Source of the DNA: Flavobacterium fragile
Lineage (GTDB): Bacteria > Bacteroidota > Bacteroidia > Flavobacteriales > Flavobacteriaceae
NCBI RefSeq assembly: GCF_023634865.1
Contig: NZ_JAMLJN010000007.1
Span: 1-64,000 of the forward strand
DNA: 64,000 nucleotides
Reading direction: 5' to 3'
Shown here: positions 26,049 to 35,696 of the stretch, piece by piece
Layout: the number at the start of each line of letters is the position of its first letter
How positions within the stretch are numbered: position 1 is the first letter of the stretch
Notes under the pieces: generated by a model
What the model saw: the letters and a program-made list of their open reading frames with translations, nothing else
Told to the model about the DNA's origin: nothing
The model's database searches: none
Translations under genes and position numbers: made by a program

Positions 26049-26165
26049 GTTAAATACCTATTTGTACTTGCAATAATGCAAATTACATAGGATTCGTTTG
26101 AAATTTTTTTTGTAATTTCCACCACTTTTTGAACTTGAAAATTCAGAAAGAAAAATTAATCGAAG

Positions 26166-27161
26166 ATGAATAAAATAACAGCAGCAATTACGGCAGTAGG
26201 TTCTTATGTGCCTGATTATGTTTTGTCGAATGAAGTGTTAGAAACATTAGTGGATACTAATGATGAATGGATTACCACTCGCACCGGAATTAAAGAAAGA
26301 AGGTTGTTGAAAGAAGAAGGTAAAGGAACTTCTTTTATGGCGATAAAAGCCGCACAAAATTTATTAGAAAAAGCCAATTTAGATCCTAAAGATATCGATT
26401 TAGTGATTATGGCTACTGCAACTCCAGACATGCCTGTGGCTTCAACAGGAGTTTTTGTTGCAACGGAAATTGGAGCAACAAATGCTTTTGCATTCGATTT
26501 ACAAGCAGCTTGTTCTAGTTTTCTTTACGGAATGTCAGTTGCTTCTGCATATATCACATCAGGAAAATACAAAAAAGTTTTATTAATAGGTTCAGATAAA
26601 ATGTCATCGATTATCGATTACACAGACCGAGCTACTTGTATAATTTTTGGAGATGGAGCAGGAGCGGTTTTGTTTGAACCTAATACAGAAGGATTAGGTC
26701 TTCAAGATGAAATCTTAAAAAGTGATGGAATTGGAAGAGAATTCTTAAAAATTGAAGCAGGCGGTTCTATTTTGCCTCCTTCAGAAGAAACTGTAAAAAA
26801 CAAACAACATTTTGTTTTCCAAGACGGAAAAACCGTTTTCAAATATGCTGTTTCTGGCATGGCCGATGTAAGTGAAAAAATCATGGAACGCAACAATTTG
26901 TCACATGATGATATCAATTGGTTAGTGGCACATCAAGCTAACAGAAGAATTATCGATGCCACTGCAAATCGTATGGGATTAGACGAATCTAAAGTCTTAA
27001 TCAACATTCAAAAATACGGAAATACTACTTCGGCAACCCTACCTTTATTATTATCAGATTTCGAAAACCAATTGAAAAAAGGAGATAACATTATCTTTGC
27101 AGCTTTTGGAGGTGGATTCACATGGGGTGCTATCTATTTAAAGTGGGCTTATACTAAATAA
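26166..27161 (+). CDS. fabH: 3-oxoacyl-ACP synthase III (KAS III)
   Basis: A 331-residue thiolase-fold protein with catalytic Cys116 in DLQAACSSFLYG, the conserved VAHQANRRII histidine motif and the GNTTSATLPLLL asparagine motif. It condenses acetyl-CoA or a branched short-chain acyl-CoA with malonyl-ACP to start fatty acid synthesis; branched starters fit Bacteroidota lipids. Length and motifs are normal. It follows the L32 terminator and lies 26 bases upstream of accB, so fabH-accB-accC likely form one fatty-acid initiation unit. No plsX gene is found between rpmF and fabH, unlike in many bacteria. Confidence 0.96.
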   Translation: MNKITAAITAVGSYVPDYVLSNEVLETLVDTNDEWITTRTGIKERRLLKEEGKGTSFMAIKAAQNLLEKANLDPKDIDLVIMATATPDMPVASTGVFVATEIGATNAFAFDLQAACSSFLYGMSVASAYITSGKYKKVLLIGSDKMSSIIDYTDRATCIIFGDGAGAVLFEPNTEGLGLQDEILKSDGIGREFLKIEAGGSILPPSEETVKNKQHFVFQDGKTVFKYAVSGMADVSEKIMERNNLSHDDINWLVAHQANRRIIDATANRMGLDESKVLINIQKYGNTTSATLPLLLSDFENQLKKGDNIIFAAFGGGFTWGAIYLKWAYTK

Positions 27162-27187
27162 TAACAAACTAAACTAAATCAAATATT

Positions 27188-27661
27188 ATGGATATTAGAG
27201 AGATTCAAAACCTAATCAAATTTGTAGCAAAATCAGGCGCTACAGAAGTAAAATTAGAAATGGACGATTTTAAAATCACCATAAAAACTACTGCTGAAGG
27301 TGTAGAAGGTACAACTACATACGTACAACAAATGCCTATGCATGCGGCTCCTCAAATGGTAGCAGCACCAGTTGTAGCAGATGCGCCAGCATCAACTTCA
27401 TCAACAGATGATAATTCAAAATATATTACAGTAAAATCACCAATTATTGGTACTTTCTATAGAAAACCAGCTCCAGACAAACCTATGTTTGTTGAGGTAG
27501 GTTCAACAATTGGAAAAGGAGATGTACTTTGTGTAATTGAAGCAATGAAATTATTCAATGAAATCGAATCTGAAGTATCTGGAAAAATCGTAAAAGTTTT
27601 AGTAGACGATGCTTCACCAGTTGAGTTTGATCAACCATTATTCTTAGTTGATCCATCTTAA
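27188..27661 (+). CDS. accB: Acetyl-CoA carboxylase biotin carboxyl carrier protein
   Basis: A 157-residue protein with an N-terminal helical segment (1-40), an Ala/Pro-rich linker (about 45-75) and a C-terminal biotinyl domain (80-157). The biotinylated lysine is K121 in the canonical EAMKLFNEIE motif. It carries carboxybiotin from the AccC biotin carboxylase to the carboxyltransferase. It is between fabH and accC; the 99-base gap before accC contains a repeated TAAATTC sequence. Confidence 0.96.
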   Translation: MDIREIQNLIKFVAKSGATEVKLEMDDFKITIKTTAEGVEGTTTYVQQMPMHAAPQMVAAPVVADAPASTSSTDDNSKYITVKSPIIGTFYRKPAPDKPMFVEVGSTIGKGDVLCVIEAMKLFNEIESEVSGKIVKVLVDDASPVEFDQPLFLVDPS

Positions 27662-27691
27662 TAAAGTTAGAAGTTAGAAATTTGAATTTAG

Positions 27692-27728
27692 AAGTATTCA
27701 ACTTTTCTAAATTCTAAATTCTAAATTA
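27692..27728. repeat. TCTAAATTC tandem words between accB and accC
   Basis: In the accB-accC gap, TTCTAAATTC recurs several times, and with the upstream AGAAATTTGAATTTAGAAG it can form an imperfect hairpin. A similar word string lies just before recJ (near 52316-52342). It looks like a dispersed intergenic repeat or mRNA hairpin. Confidence 0.45.
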
Positions 27729-27760
27729 AGAATGGTCTAATTATCTAATTATAAAAGTAC

Positions 27761-29107
27761 ATGTTTAAAAAAATATTAATTGCCAACAGAGGGGAAATTG
27801 CGCTTCGTGTAATTAGAACCTGTAGAGAAATGGGCATCAAAACGGTTGCTGTTTATTCTACTGTAGATGCGGATAGTTTACATGTGAAGTTTGCAGATGA
27901 AGCCGTTTGTATTGGTCCAGCTCCAAGTAATTTGTCATATTTAAAAATGTCAAATATCATTGCAGCAGCAGAAATTACGAATGCAGATGCAATTCACCCA
28001 GGATACGGATTCTTGTCAGAAAATGCTAAGTTTTCAAAAATTTGTCAAGAGCACGGAATCAAGTTTATTGGTGCCTCTCCTGAAATGATTGAAAAAATGG
28101 GAGACAAAGCAACAGCAAAATCAACGATGATTGAAGCTGGAGTTCCTTGTGTTCCAGGTTCTGAAGGGATTTTAGAATCTTTAGAACAAGCAAAAAAAGT
28201 AGCAAAAGAAATCGGTTACCCGGTTATGATGAAAGCTACAGCTGGTGGTGGTGGTAAAGGGATGCGTGCTATTTGGAAAGAAGAAGAACTTGAAAAAGCT
28301 TGGGAAAGTGCACGTCAAGAAGCTGCTGCAGCATTCGGGAATGATGGTATGTACATGGAAAAACTGATTGAAGAACCACGTCATATCGAAATTCAAGTTG
28401 TTGGAGATTCTTTCGGAAAAGCATGTCACTTATCAGAAAGAGATTGTTCAGTTCAACGTCGTCACCAAAAATTAACTGAGGAAACTCCATCACCATTCAT
28501 GACAGATGAATTACGTGAAAAAATGGGAACAGCAGCGGTTAAAGCAGCAGAGTACATCAAATATGAAGGTGCTGGAACAGTTGAGTTCTTAGTGGATAAA
28601 CACAGAAATTTCTACTTCATGGAAATGAATACTCGTATTCAAGTTGAGCACCCAATTACTGAGCAAGTAATCGATTACGATTTAATTCGTGAGCAAATTT
28701 TAGTTGCGGCTGGTGTGCCAATTTCTGGTAAAAACTACTATCCACAATTACACTCAATAGAATGTCGTATTAACGCAGAAGATCCGTATAACGATTTCCG
28801 CCCTTCGCCAGGTAAAATTACGGTTTTACACGCACCAGGAGGACACGGAGTGCGTTTAGATACGCATGTTTATGCTGGATATACTATTCCGCCAAATTAT
28901 GACTCTATGATCGCTAAGTTGATTACAACTGCTCAAACACGAGAAGAGGCAATTGCTAAAATGAAGCGCGCTTTAGATGAGTTCGTAATTGAAGGAATCA
29001 AAACAACAATTCCTTTCCACAGACAATTAATGGACGAACCCGATTATGTGGCTGGAAATTATACCACAAAATTCATGGAATCTTTTGTAATGAAAGAAGT
29101 GGAATAA
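27761..29107 (+). CDS. accC: Acetyl-CoA carboxylase, biotin carboxylase subunit
   Basis: A 448-residue ATP-grasp enzyme. Visible motifs are [20 protein letters not shown] at the start, the glycine-rich [11 protein letters not shown] loop, the [13 protein letters not shown] strand, [17 protein letters not shown] and [18 protein letters not shown], all intact. It carboxylates biotin on AccB using bicarbonate and ATP. It probably lies in one transcript with fabH and accB, and ends at the hairpin 29116-29150, which it shares with the convergent S9 peptidase gene. Confidence 0.97.
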   Translation: MFKKILIANRGEIALRVIRTCREMGIKTVAVYSTVDADSLHVKFADEAVCIGPAPSNLSYLKMSNIIAAAEITNADAIHPGYGFLSENAKFSKICQEHGIKFIGASPEMIEKMGDKATAKSTMIEAGVPCVPGSEGILESLEQAKKVAKEIGYPVMMKATAGGGGKGMRAIWKEEELEKAWESARQEAAAAFGNDGMYMEKLIEEPRHIEIQVVGDSFGKACHLSERDCSVQRRHQKLTEETPSPFMTDELREKMGTAAVKAAEYIKYEGAGTVEFLVDKHRNFYFMEMNTRIQVEHPITEQVIDYDLIREQILVAAGVPISGKNYYPQLHSIECRINAEDPYNDFRPSPGKITVLHAPGGHGVRLDTHVYAGYTIPPNYDSMIAKLITTAQTREEAIAKMKRALDEFVIEGIKTTIPFHRQLMDEPDYVAGNYTTKFMESFVMKEVE

Positions 29108-29115
29108 AGAATAAT

Positions 29116-29150
29116 AAAAAAGCGATTTCAATTTTGAAATCGCTTTTTTT
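29116..29150. terminator. Shared terminator of accC and the S9 peptidase
   Basis: A 14-bp stem (AAAAAAGCGATTTC / GAAATCGCTTTTTT) with a six-base loop lies in the 64-base gap between two convergent genes. A/T runs on both sides allow it to work in both directions. Confidence 0.8.
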
Positions 29151-29171
29151 ATGAATTTATTTTTGGTTTGA

Positions 29172-31073
29172 TTATAAAGTTTCTTTCAACCAACCAAAGA
29201 ATTCTCTTTGCCAAACCAACGCATTTTGAGGTTTTAATACCCAATGGTTTTCATCTGGGAACAATAAGAATTTACTTTTAATTCCTTTTAATTGCGCCGC
29301 TTGAAAAGCTTCTTGTCCTTGTCCAATTGGTACACGGTAATCTTTCCCGCCTTGGATAATTAAAATTGGTGTATTCCAATTGTTAATTAACTTAATAGGA
29401 TTGAATTCGTTATATGTTTTTTGAGCAGTAGCATTATCTTTTTCCCAATATGCACCACCAGAATCCCAATTCGTAAAGAACACTTCTTCTGTAGTTCCGT
29501 ACATACTTTCTGTATTGAAAATACCACAGTGCGAAATGAAGGTTTTGAAACGATTTTTATGAATTCCAGCTAATTGAAATACAGAATAACCTCCGTAGCT
29601 AGCACCCACAGCACCTAAACGCGTTTTGTCTACGTACGATTCTTTGGCAACATCATCAATTGCTGCTAAGTAATCATCCATAACTTGTCCGCCCCAATCT
29701 CCTGAAATTTGTTCGTTCCAAGCCGTTCCGTGTCCTGGCATTCCTCTACGGTTTGGTGCTACAATTACATAACCTTGCGAAGCCATCAATTGGAAATTCC
29801 AACGGAAAGAATACGATTGTGTCAAAGCACTTTGTGGTCCACCTTGGCAGTATAAAAGCGCTGGATATTTTTTAGTTTTATCAAAATTTGGAGGTAAAAT
29901 CACCCAAACCAACATCTTTTTACCATCGGTAGTTGTAACCCAACGTTTTTCTGTTTTACAAGAAGCGATTTTAGTGTAAGCTTCATCATTTACTTTCGTT
30001 ATTTGCTTCCAAGTTTTCTTAGCTAAATCATACGAATATACTTCCGGAGCATGATTCATATCATTTCGACTTACTAAAACCGAAGTTCCTGAAAAACCAA
30101 CAATCGCATTCACATCAAAATCACCATCGGTAATTTGATTTACCTCAAATGAAATCTTTTTATATCCTTGAAATTCAATAAAAAATAATTGTTTTGTTCC
30201 TTTTATCGGTGCAATGAAATACACTCTTTTTCCATCTTTACTCCAAGAAAAACTGTCAACTGTTCCGTCCCAATTTGAAGTGATATTTAAATCTTGTCCT
30301 TTATGACGAACGATAATATCGTTTTTGTCTGCTTCATAACCATCACGTTTCATTTGTAACCAAGATAAATCCCCTTTTGGAGAAAAAATCGGATGGGTGT
30401 CATAACCTAAATTAGTTTCAGTGAGGTTTTTTGTGGTTTTTGTAGCTAAATCATATTCGTATAAATCGGTGTTGGTGCTGGTTGCATAAGCTGTTCCGGC
30501 TTTCTTTTTACAAACATAGATGATTTTGGTTCCATCAGGCGACCAAATGTAATCTTCATCACCGCCAAAAGGTTTTTGAGGGGCGTCATAAGGTTCGTTT
30601 GGCATAATGTCAACTCCAACCGCATCTTTTTTATTTTCTGAAAAGAAAACGTGGTTGTGTGTTCCGTCGTTCCAAGTATCCCAATGACGATAATCCAAGC
30701 CTGTATACACTTGGGCAGTAGTTTTGGATAATTCTGGATAAAGGTCTTTTCCTAATAATTTTTCTACCTTAACTTCTTTAGAAAATAGCAGAAATTTTCC
30801 ATCTGGAGAAACATTTTTATCTGCCAACAATGATTTGTAATCTTCCACTAAAGTAGCTTTTCCTCCTTCAACAGGAATGGTGTAGATTTTAGAATTGATT
30901 TTATTTTCTTCGATAGAAGGTGTTCCGACTTTATAAACTAAAAGTTTTCCGTCTTTTGAAATTCCTAAGGGAGTAACTCTTCCCAATTGCCATAAAGTTT
31001 CGGGCGTTAGATTTTGTTGCGCTGCAGTGCTCATGCTTATCATGCTGAAAATGAGAAAAATGTATTTATTCAT
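29172..31073 (-). CDS. Secreted S9 family prolyl oligopeptidase-like peptidase
   Basis: A 633-residue protein from the ATG at 31073 (MNKYIFLIFSMISMSTAAQQ, a signal peptide); the longer frame upstream lacks one. The N-terminal two-thirds has WD40-like beta-propeller repeats (SPDGKFLLFSK, SPDGTKIIYVC, SKDGKRVYFIAP). The C-terminal alpha/beta-hydrolase domain carries the serine nucleophile Ser492 in GASYGGYS, the Asp in GGKDYRVPIG and the His in ENHWVLKP. It should cleave peptides, often after proline or dipeptides, in the periplasm. It is convergent with accC and shares its terminator. Dipeptidyl-peptidase-5-like members of the family are the nearest recalled relatives. Confidence 0.88.
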   Translation of the reverse strand: MNKYIFLIFSMISMSTAAQQNLTPETLWQLGRVTPLGISKDGKLLVYKVGTPSIEENKINSKIYTIPVEGGKATLVEDYKSLLADKNVSPDGKFLLFSKEVKVEKLLGKDLYPELSKTTAQVYTGLDYRHWDTWNDGTHNHVFFSENKKDAVGVDIMPNEPYDAPQKPFGGDEDYIWSPDGTKIIYVCKKKAGTAYATSTNTDLYEYDLATKTTKNLTETNLGYDTHPIFSPKGDLSWLQMKRDGYEADKNDIIVRHKGQDLNITSNWDGTVDSFSWSKDGKRVYFIAPIKGTKQLFFIEFQGYKKISFEVNQITDGDFDVNAIVGFSGTSVLVSRNDMNHAPEVYSYDLAKKTWKQITKVNDEAYTKIASCKTEKRWVTTTDGKKMLVWVILPPNFDKTKKYPALLYCQGGPQSALTQSYSFRWNFQLMASQGYVIVAPNRRGMPGHGTAWNEQISGDWGGQVMDDYLAAIDDVAKESYVDKTRLGAVGASYGGYSVFQLAGIHKNRFKTFISHCGIFNTESMYGTTEEVFFTNWDSGGAYWEKDNATAQKTYNEFNPIKLINNWNTPILIIQGGKDYRVPIGQGQEAFQAAQLKGIKSKFLLFPDENHWVLKPQNALVWQREFFGWLKETL

Positions 31074-31156
31074 ATTTGAAATATTTAAAACGAAGCTAAA
31101 AGTAGTCATTTTTCCAAAAAAAATCCCTATTTTCACAATCTTAAAATGAATAGATT

Positions 31157-32398
31157 GTGAAGAATAATAAATTATTTATACTGATCATTATTTCGCTTGT
31201 AATAGGTGTTGTAATGGGTGGAATTGTGCATTATCAGTTTCCTGAATCAATTGATGCTTTTTCAAAAAATATAAAACTCTTAGGAACTATTTTTATCCGT
31301 TTAGTGCAGATGATTATTGCACCATTAGTTTTTTCAACACTAGTAGTTGGAATTGCAAAAATGGGTGATATGAAAATGGTAGGACGCGTTGGAGGTAAAG
31401 CTATGATTTGGTTTATTTCAGCCTCATTAATTTCCTTGCTTTTAGGTTTGCTCTTAGTTAATTTTTTTGCTCCTGGAAAAGGAACTTCAATTAAATTAGA
31501 GGATACAACAAGTGCTGCTGAATTATTAGAAAATTCTAAAGGTTTTTCATTGGAAGAGTTTGTAAAACATGTAATACCAAAGAGTTTATTTGAAGCTTTG
31601 GCTACCAATGAAATTCTTCAAATTGTAATTTTTTCCATCTTATTTGGTGTGGCATTATCAGCATTTTCCAAAAAAGAAGCTAAGCCTATTATAAAATTAT
31701 TGGATACGGTTTCTCATGTGATTTTAAAAATGGTAACCTACATCATGTGGACTGCTCCGCTAGGGGTTTTAGGAGCTGTAGCAGGAGCAATTGCAAAGCA
31801 CGGATTTGAAGTTTTTACTTTATACGCCAAATATCTAGGGGCCTTTTTTGTTGGAATTTTAGTACTGTGGTTGTTGTTACTATTAGTGGGGTACATTATT
31901 TTAGGAAAACGATTGTTTGTCTTGTTAGAAAGAATTAAAAGTCCTTTATTAATAGCCTTTTCAACGACTAGTAGTGAAGCTGTTTTTCCAAAAATGGTTG
32001 AAGAATTAGAACGCTTTGGTTGTCAACCCAAAATTGTGTCCTTTACCTTACCTCTAGGTTACTCGTTTAACTTGGATGGAAGTATGATGTACATGACTTT
32101 TGCCAGTATTTTTATTGCTCAAGTATATGGAATTGATATGTCAATAGGCGAACAATTGACCATGTTATTGGTTTTAATGTTGACTAGTAAAGGTGTGGCT
32201 GGGGTTCCAAGAGCTTCTTTAATTGTAGTAGTGGCAACCTGTGCTATGTTTGGTATTCCGCCAGAAGGAATTGCTTTAATTTTACCTATCGATCATTTCT
32301 GTGATATGGCAAGAAGTATGACAAATGTATTAGGAAATGCTTTATCAACAGCGGCAATTGATAAGTGGGAATCTAAATCAGAAGAAATAAATGGATAA
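31157..32398 (+). CDS. Dicarboxylate/amino acid:cation symporter (DAACS family)
   Basis: A 413-residue membrane protein with the glutamate/dicarboxylate transporter signatures: the serine-rich loop STTSSEAVFPKM, the substrate-site sequence SFNLDGSMMYM and a C-terminal IDHFCDMARSMTNVLGNA helix. Eight or so membrane segments plus two hairpins are expected. It uses Na+ or H+ to take up glutamate, aspartate or C4 dicarboxylates; substrate specificity cannot be read. The start is a GTG at 31157 (an ATG nearby is out of frame). The downstream DedA gene overlaps it by 8 bases, so the two are co-translated. Confidence 0.9.
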   Translation: MKNNKLFILIIISLVIGVVMGGIVHYQFPESIDAFSKNIKLLGTIFIRLVQMIIAPLVFSTLVVGIAKMGDMKMVGRVGGKAMIWFISASLISLLLGLLLVNFFAPGKGTSIKLEDTTSAAELLENSKGFSLEEFVKHVIPKSLFEALATNEILQIVIFSILFGVALSAFSKKEAKPIIKLLDTVSHVILKMVTYIMWTAPLGVLGAVAGAIAKHGFEVFTLYAKYLGAFFVGILVLWLLLLLVGYIILGKRLFVLLERIKSPLLIAFSTTSSEAVFPKMVEELERFGCQPKIVSFTLPLGYSFNLDGSMMYMTFASIFIAQVYGIDMSIGEQLTMLLVLMLTSKGVAGVPRASLIVVVATCAMFGIPPEGIALILPIDHFCDMARSMTNVLGNALSTAAIDKWESKSEEING

Positions 32399-33077
32399 TT
32401 TTCATTGGACCAAATTATTCAACCCCGAATTCTATATTACTATGGAAGTCGGAGGCATTCCTATTGGAATTTACATGGTGTTATTCATTGTATTTGCTGA
32501 AACAGGCTTATTTGCTGGATTCTTTCTTCCAGGAGATAGTTTGTTATTTCTGTCGGGAATTTATAGTCGCGAGTTAGTAGAAACGTTTTTCATGATTCCA
32601 AGCGATTTTTCAAACGTAACGATTTTAGCTTTATTGATTGCCGCTGCTGGGACTTTAGGAAATATTTTCGGATATTGGTTTGGAGCGAAAAGTGGACAGT
32701 TTTTGTATAAGAAAGAAGATAGTTTCTTTTTTAAGAAGAAATATTTATATGAATCGCAAGCTTTCTTCGAAAAGCATGGTGGTAAAGCTATTATTTTTGC
32801 CCGTTTTCTTCCTATTGTGAGAACATTTGTACCTATTATTGCAGGAATTGTTCATATGGAAAAAGGGAAATTCATGTTTTATAATATATTGAGTTCGCTT
32901 TTATGGTCGTTTACCTTGGTTTTTGCTGGACATTATTTATACGGATTCTTTAATGAAGAGTTTGGTATCGATTTAAAGAAACACATTGAAACCATTATCT
33001 TAATTTTAATTGCCGTAACATCATTTCCTCTTATAATGAAAGCAATTAAGGCTAAAAGGAATCACAAATCACAATAG
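32391..33077 (+). CDS. DedA family membrane protein
   Basis: A 228-residue inner-membrane protein with the DedA signature ETGLFAGFFLPGDSLLFLSG and the downstream RFLPIVRTFVPIIAG motif, with four to six membrane segments. DedA proteins are needed for envelope integrity and act as lipid flippases or carriers (undecaprenyl-phosphate and phosphatidylethanolamine flipping has been shown for some). The start overlaps the symporter stop by 8 bases. A strong terminator follows at 33079-33116. Confidence 0.88.
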   Translation: MDNFHWTKLFNPEFYITMEVGGIPIGIYMVLFIVFAETGLFAGFFLPGDSLLFLSGIYSRELVETFFMIPSDFSNVTILALLIAAAGTLGNIFGYWFGAKSGQFLYKKEDSFFFKKKYLYESQAFFEKHGGKAIIFARFLPIVRTFVPIIAGIVHMEKGKFMFYNILSSLLWSFTLVFAGHYLYGFFNEEFGIDLKKHIETIILILIAVTSFPLIMKAIKAKRNHKSQ

Positions 33078-33078
33078 C

Positions 33079-33116
33079 AAAAAGGCTAACGAATATGAAT
33101 GAGTTAGCCTTTTTTG
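33079..33116 (+). terminator. Terminator after the DedA gene
   Basis: Stem AAAAAGGCTAAC / GTTAGCCTTTTT with a 12-base loop and a T-run, directly after the stop codon of the DedA gene. Confidence 0.8.
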
Positions 33117-33123
33117 TTTGATA

Positions 33124-34128
33124 TTACTTTGTTAATAATTTCCAAATCGAACCATTTCTAGTGGTAAATTTTTCCAATTTACCTTCCGTTACTAAATCGT
33201 TTAAAATCTTTTCACTTTCCATTCTCGGTGTTCCACTTAGTTCTGAAAACTCTCTGGCGGTTAAGGAATGAAAAGTATTCATAAGATCTACTACGTTTTT
33301 AGCGTAAGATTCTTTTTTAATATTTGAATCTAATTTTTGTATCGCATTTTCATAGAAAGTGTAAGGTTTAGAACCATAAACAACTTCTGTAAAACCCGAT
33401 TTGTTAATGAAATAAAGAGTTGGGAAACCTCTCACGCCAAACTGTCGAGCCAATTTTAAATCTTCTTCAAATAGTTTCATAGCATTATTTGATAGGTCAT
33501 TTTTTAATTGCTCAATGTTTAATTCAACATTTTGTGCTGCTTTTATAATGTTTTCTTCTTTTGCAATGTTGATTTTTTTTAAAAAGACCATTTCTCTTAA
33601 TTCTCTCATAAAAGCTTTAGCCTTTTCTTCATCTTGCATTTGGGCTGCTTTAAATGCAATCGACGGAGGATAGGAGGAGTGTAAAGGATCTTCAATCCAT
33701 ACGTTGCCATCAATAGGCATATCATAATATAAACTAGCTTCGTCCCAGTGACTTGCTACATCAGTGGGTTTGCTGATTCCTCCGCTGTTGTAACTCCAGT
33801 TTGGTAATAATCCCCCCATGTGATATGTTACTTCTACCGAGTCACCATATTCTAATTTTAGTTTTCTTAGTTGAGGCTCAATCCCCCAACAAGAGGAGCA
33901 AATAGGGTCTGTAAAATAAATAACTTTTATGGTTTTCTCTGTTTTGCTAATTGTAGGGGAAGATTCTTGTTGATTTGTAGGTATTTCACAAAAACCTTCT
34001 TTAGGATCACATAAAAGGGGATTGTTTGATTTTTCGTTTTTCATAGCATTTGTATTTTTTGTTTGTCCAAAACTATTTATTACAGATAAAGTAATGATTG
34101 TAAATAGTTTAATATTAATTTTTTTCAT
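33124..34128 (-). CDS. DsbA/FrnE-like thioredoxin-fold protein
   Basis: A 334-residue protein with a CSSC active site (Cys77 and Cys80 in YFTDPICSSCWGIEPQL), the thioredoxin fold of the DsbA/FrnE/SpxH group. The frame has a weak signal-like start (MKKINIKLFTIITLSVINSFG), whereas relatives often start near MKNEKSNNPLLC; Met29 (ATG near 34044) could be a cytosolic start. The C-terminus (ARE FSELSGTPRMESEKILNDLVTEG) reads like a small winged-helix segment. The divergent HxlR-type regulator suggests a redox or stress response. Function beyond thiol-disulfide chemistry is unknown. Confidence 0.75.
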   Translation of the reverse strand: MKKINIKLFTIITLSVINSFGQTKNTNAMKNEKSNNPLLCDPKEGFCEIPTNQQESSPTISKTEKTIKVIYFTDPICSSCWGIEPQLRKLKLEYGDSVEVTYHMGGLLPNWSYNSGGISKPTDVASHWDEASLYYDMPIDGNVWIEDPLHSSYPPSIAFKAAQMQDEEKAKAFMRELREMVFLKKINIAKEENIIKAAQNVELNIEQLKNDLSNNAMKLFEEDLKLARQFGVRGFPTLYFINKSGFTEVVYGSKPYTFYENAIQKLDSNIKKESYAKNVVDLMNTFHSLTAREFSELSGTPRMESEKILNDLVTEGKLEKFTTRNGSIWKLLTK

Positions 34129-34216
34129 TCAAGTAAAATTCCTTTATTATCAACTATGTTGTATTTTTGTGTAAATTTAGTTACTTATAAAACCTTGCAC
34201 AATAAGTCAAAAAAAC

Positions 34217-34528
34217 ATGACTGATAAAATCCAAAATATACCAAACGAAACTTGTCCGGCACAAGCCTTACTTAAACTCTTGTCTGGTAAATTAAAACCC
34301 GAAATTTTTAAAATGGCGGTCGATAATCCAATTCGTTTTAGTGTCTTATTAAAACAAATTGAAGGAGCTAATAAGCAAACCTTGTCAATAGCATTAAAAG
34401 AATTTGAAGAAGCAGGATTGTTAGAAAAAGTAATAATAAAAGAGAAACCTTTGCACATTGAATACAACCTGACTGAGAAAGGAAAAGGACTAATTCCTAT
34501 TTTTAAACAATTAGAAAACGTTTTGTAG
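34217..34528 (+). CDS. HxlR family transcriptional regulator
   Basis: A 103-residue winged-helix protein. The family hallmark CPxxxxLxLLSGKLKPEI is visible, here with Cys13 in ETCPAQALLKLLSGKLK, followed by RFSVLLKQIEGANKQTLSIALKEFEEAGLLEK and YNLTEKGKGLIPIF. HxlR regulators bind as dimers and often sense thiol-reactive or oxidising compounds through the N-terminal Cys. It is divergent from the DsbA-like gene across 88 bases, which suggests that gene is a target. The downstream FAD oxidoreductase gene, 54 bases away, could also be. Confidence 0.88.
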   Translation: MTDKIQNIPNETCPAQALLKLLSGKLKPEIFKMAVDNPIRFSVLLKQIEGANKQTLSIALKEFEEAGLLEKVIIKEKPLHIEYNLTEKGKGLIPIFKQLENVL

Positions 34529-34582
34529 GCTTATTTTTTGTTTGAAAAAACAATTTATACTTTTACAATCTAATACTTTTAC

Positions 34583-35695
34583 ATGCAGCTTAGTTATTGG
34601 GAAATAAAAAATTGGTTTTCAAATCCCGATTTTACTATCGTAGGAAGTGGAATCGTAGGTTTACATACCGCATTAGCTTTGCGTGAACGATTTCCTTCAT
34701 CCAAAATTTTAATTCTCGAAAAAGGTGTTTTACCTCAAGGTGCTAGTACTAAAAATGCTGGATTTGCTTGTTTTGGAAGTATTTCGGAAATCATAGACGA
34801 TTTAAAAACGCATACTGAAGAAGAAGTCATTCAACTGATTCAAAAACGATACGCAGGATTACAATTACTTCGAAAAAATCTCGGTGATTCAGTCATTGAT
34901 TTGAAACCTTATGGTGGTTATGAGTTGTTTCTAAAAGAAGACGAATCGTTTTATAACGAATGTATTCAGAAAATACCATTCATTAACGATATCATCAAAC
35001 CGCTTTTTAAAACGGATGTTTTTTCCAAACAAATTGACCGATTTAATTTTGGAGGCATTTTCGAAAACTTGATTTTCAATCCATTTGAAGCCCAAATAGA
35101 TACGGGAAATATGATGCAAGCTTTATTGAAAAAAGTACATCAAAGCGACATCCTGATTTTAAACAGTCAAAACGTAATGAGTTTTCAAGAACTAAATGAA
35201 GCAGTTGAGGTTGTAACTAATGGAATTACTTTTAAAACCAATAAACTATTATTCACTACAAACGGTTTTGCATCGCAATTGACAAATAATCAAGTAAAAC
35301 CCGCTCGTGCCCAAGTTTTAATTACGAAACCTATTCCTAATCTAGATATTAAAGGTACTTTTCATTTAGACCAAGGCTATTTTTATTTCAGAAATATCAA
35401 TGATAGAATTCTCTTTGGTGGCGGAAGAAACTTAGATTTCGAAGGTGAAACCACCACTTCTCACGATATCACAGAATTAATTCAAAATCGTTTGGAAGAG
35501 TTATTAAAAACAGTAATTTTGCCTCATCAACCGTTCGAAATTGAACACCGTTGGAGCGGCACTATGGGTGTGGGAACACATAAGAAACCAATCGTAGAAC
35601 AACTTTCAAACAACGTTTATTGTGGTGTGAGAATGGGAGGAATGGGTGTTGCCATAGGTAGTTTAGTCGGGCAAGAATTAGCAGATTTAATATAA
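34583..35695 (+). CDS. FAD-dependent oxidoreductase (DAO family)
   Basis: A 370-residue protein with an N-terminal Rossmann motif FTIVGSGIVGLHTALAL and the ASTKNAGFACFGS sequence typical of DadA/glycine-oxidase-like amine oxidases. A second FAD-contact segment (GVGTHKKPIVEQLSNNVYCGVRMGGMGVAIG) lies near the C-terminus. It probably oxidises an amino acid or related amine; the substrate is not readable. It is followed by mtgA with one base between stop and start. Confidence 0.83.
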   Translation: MQLSYWEIKNWFSNPDFTIVGSGIVGLHTALALRERFPSSKILILEKGVLPQGASTKNAGFACFGSISEIIDDLKTHTEEEVIQLIQKRYAGLQLLRKNLGDSVIDLKPYGGYELFLKEDESFYNECIQKIPFINDIIKPLFKTDVFSKQIDRFNFGGIFENLIFNPFEAQIDTGNMMQALLKKVHQSDILILNSQNVMSFQELNEAVEVVTNGITFKTNKLLFTTNGFASQLTNNQVKPARAQVLITKPIPNLDIKGTFHLDQGYFYFRNINDRILFGGGRNLDFEGETTTSHDITELIQNRLEELLKTVILPHQPFEIEHRWSGTMGVGTHKKPIVEQLSNNVYCGVRMGGMGVAIGSLVGQELADLI

Positions 35696-35696
35696 A

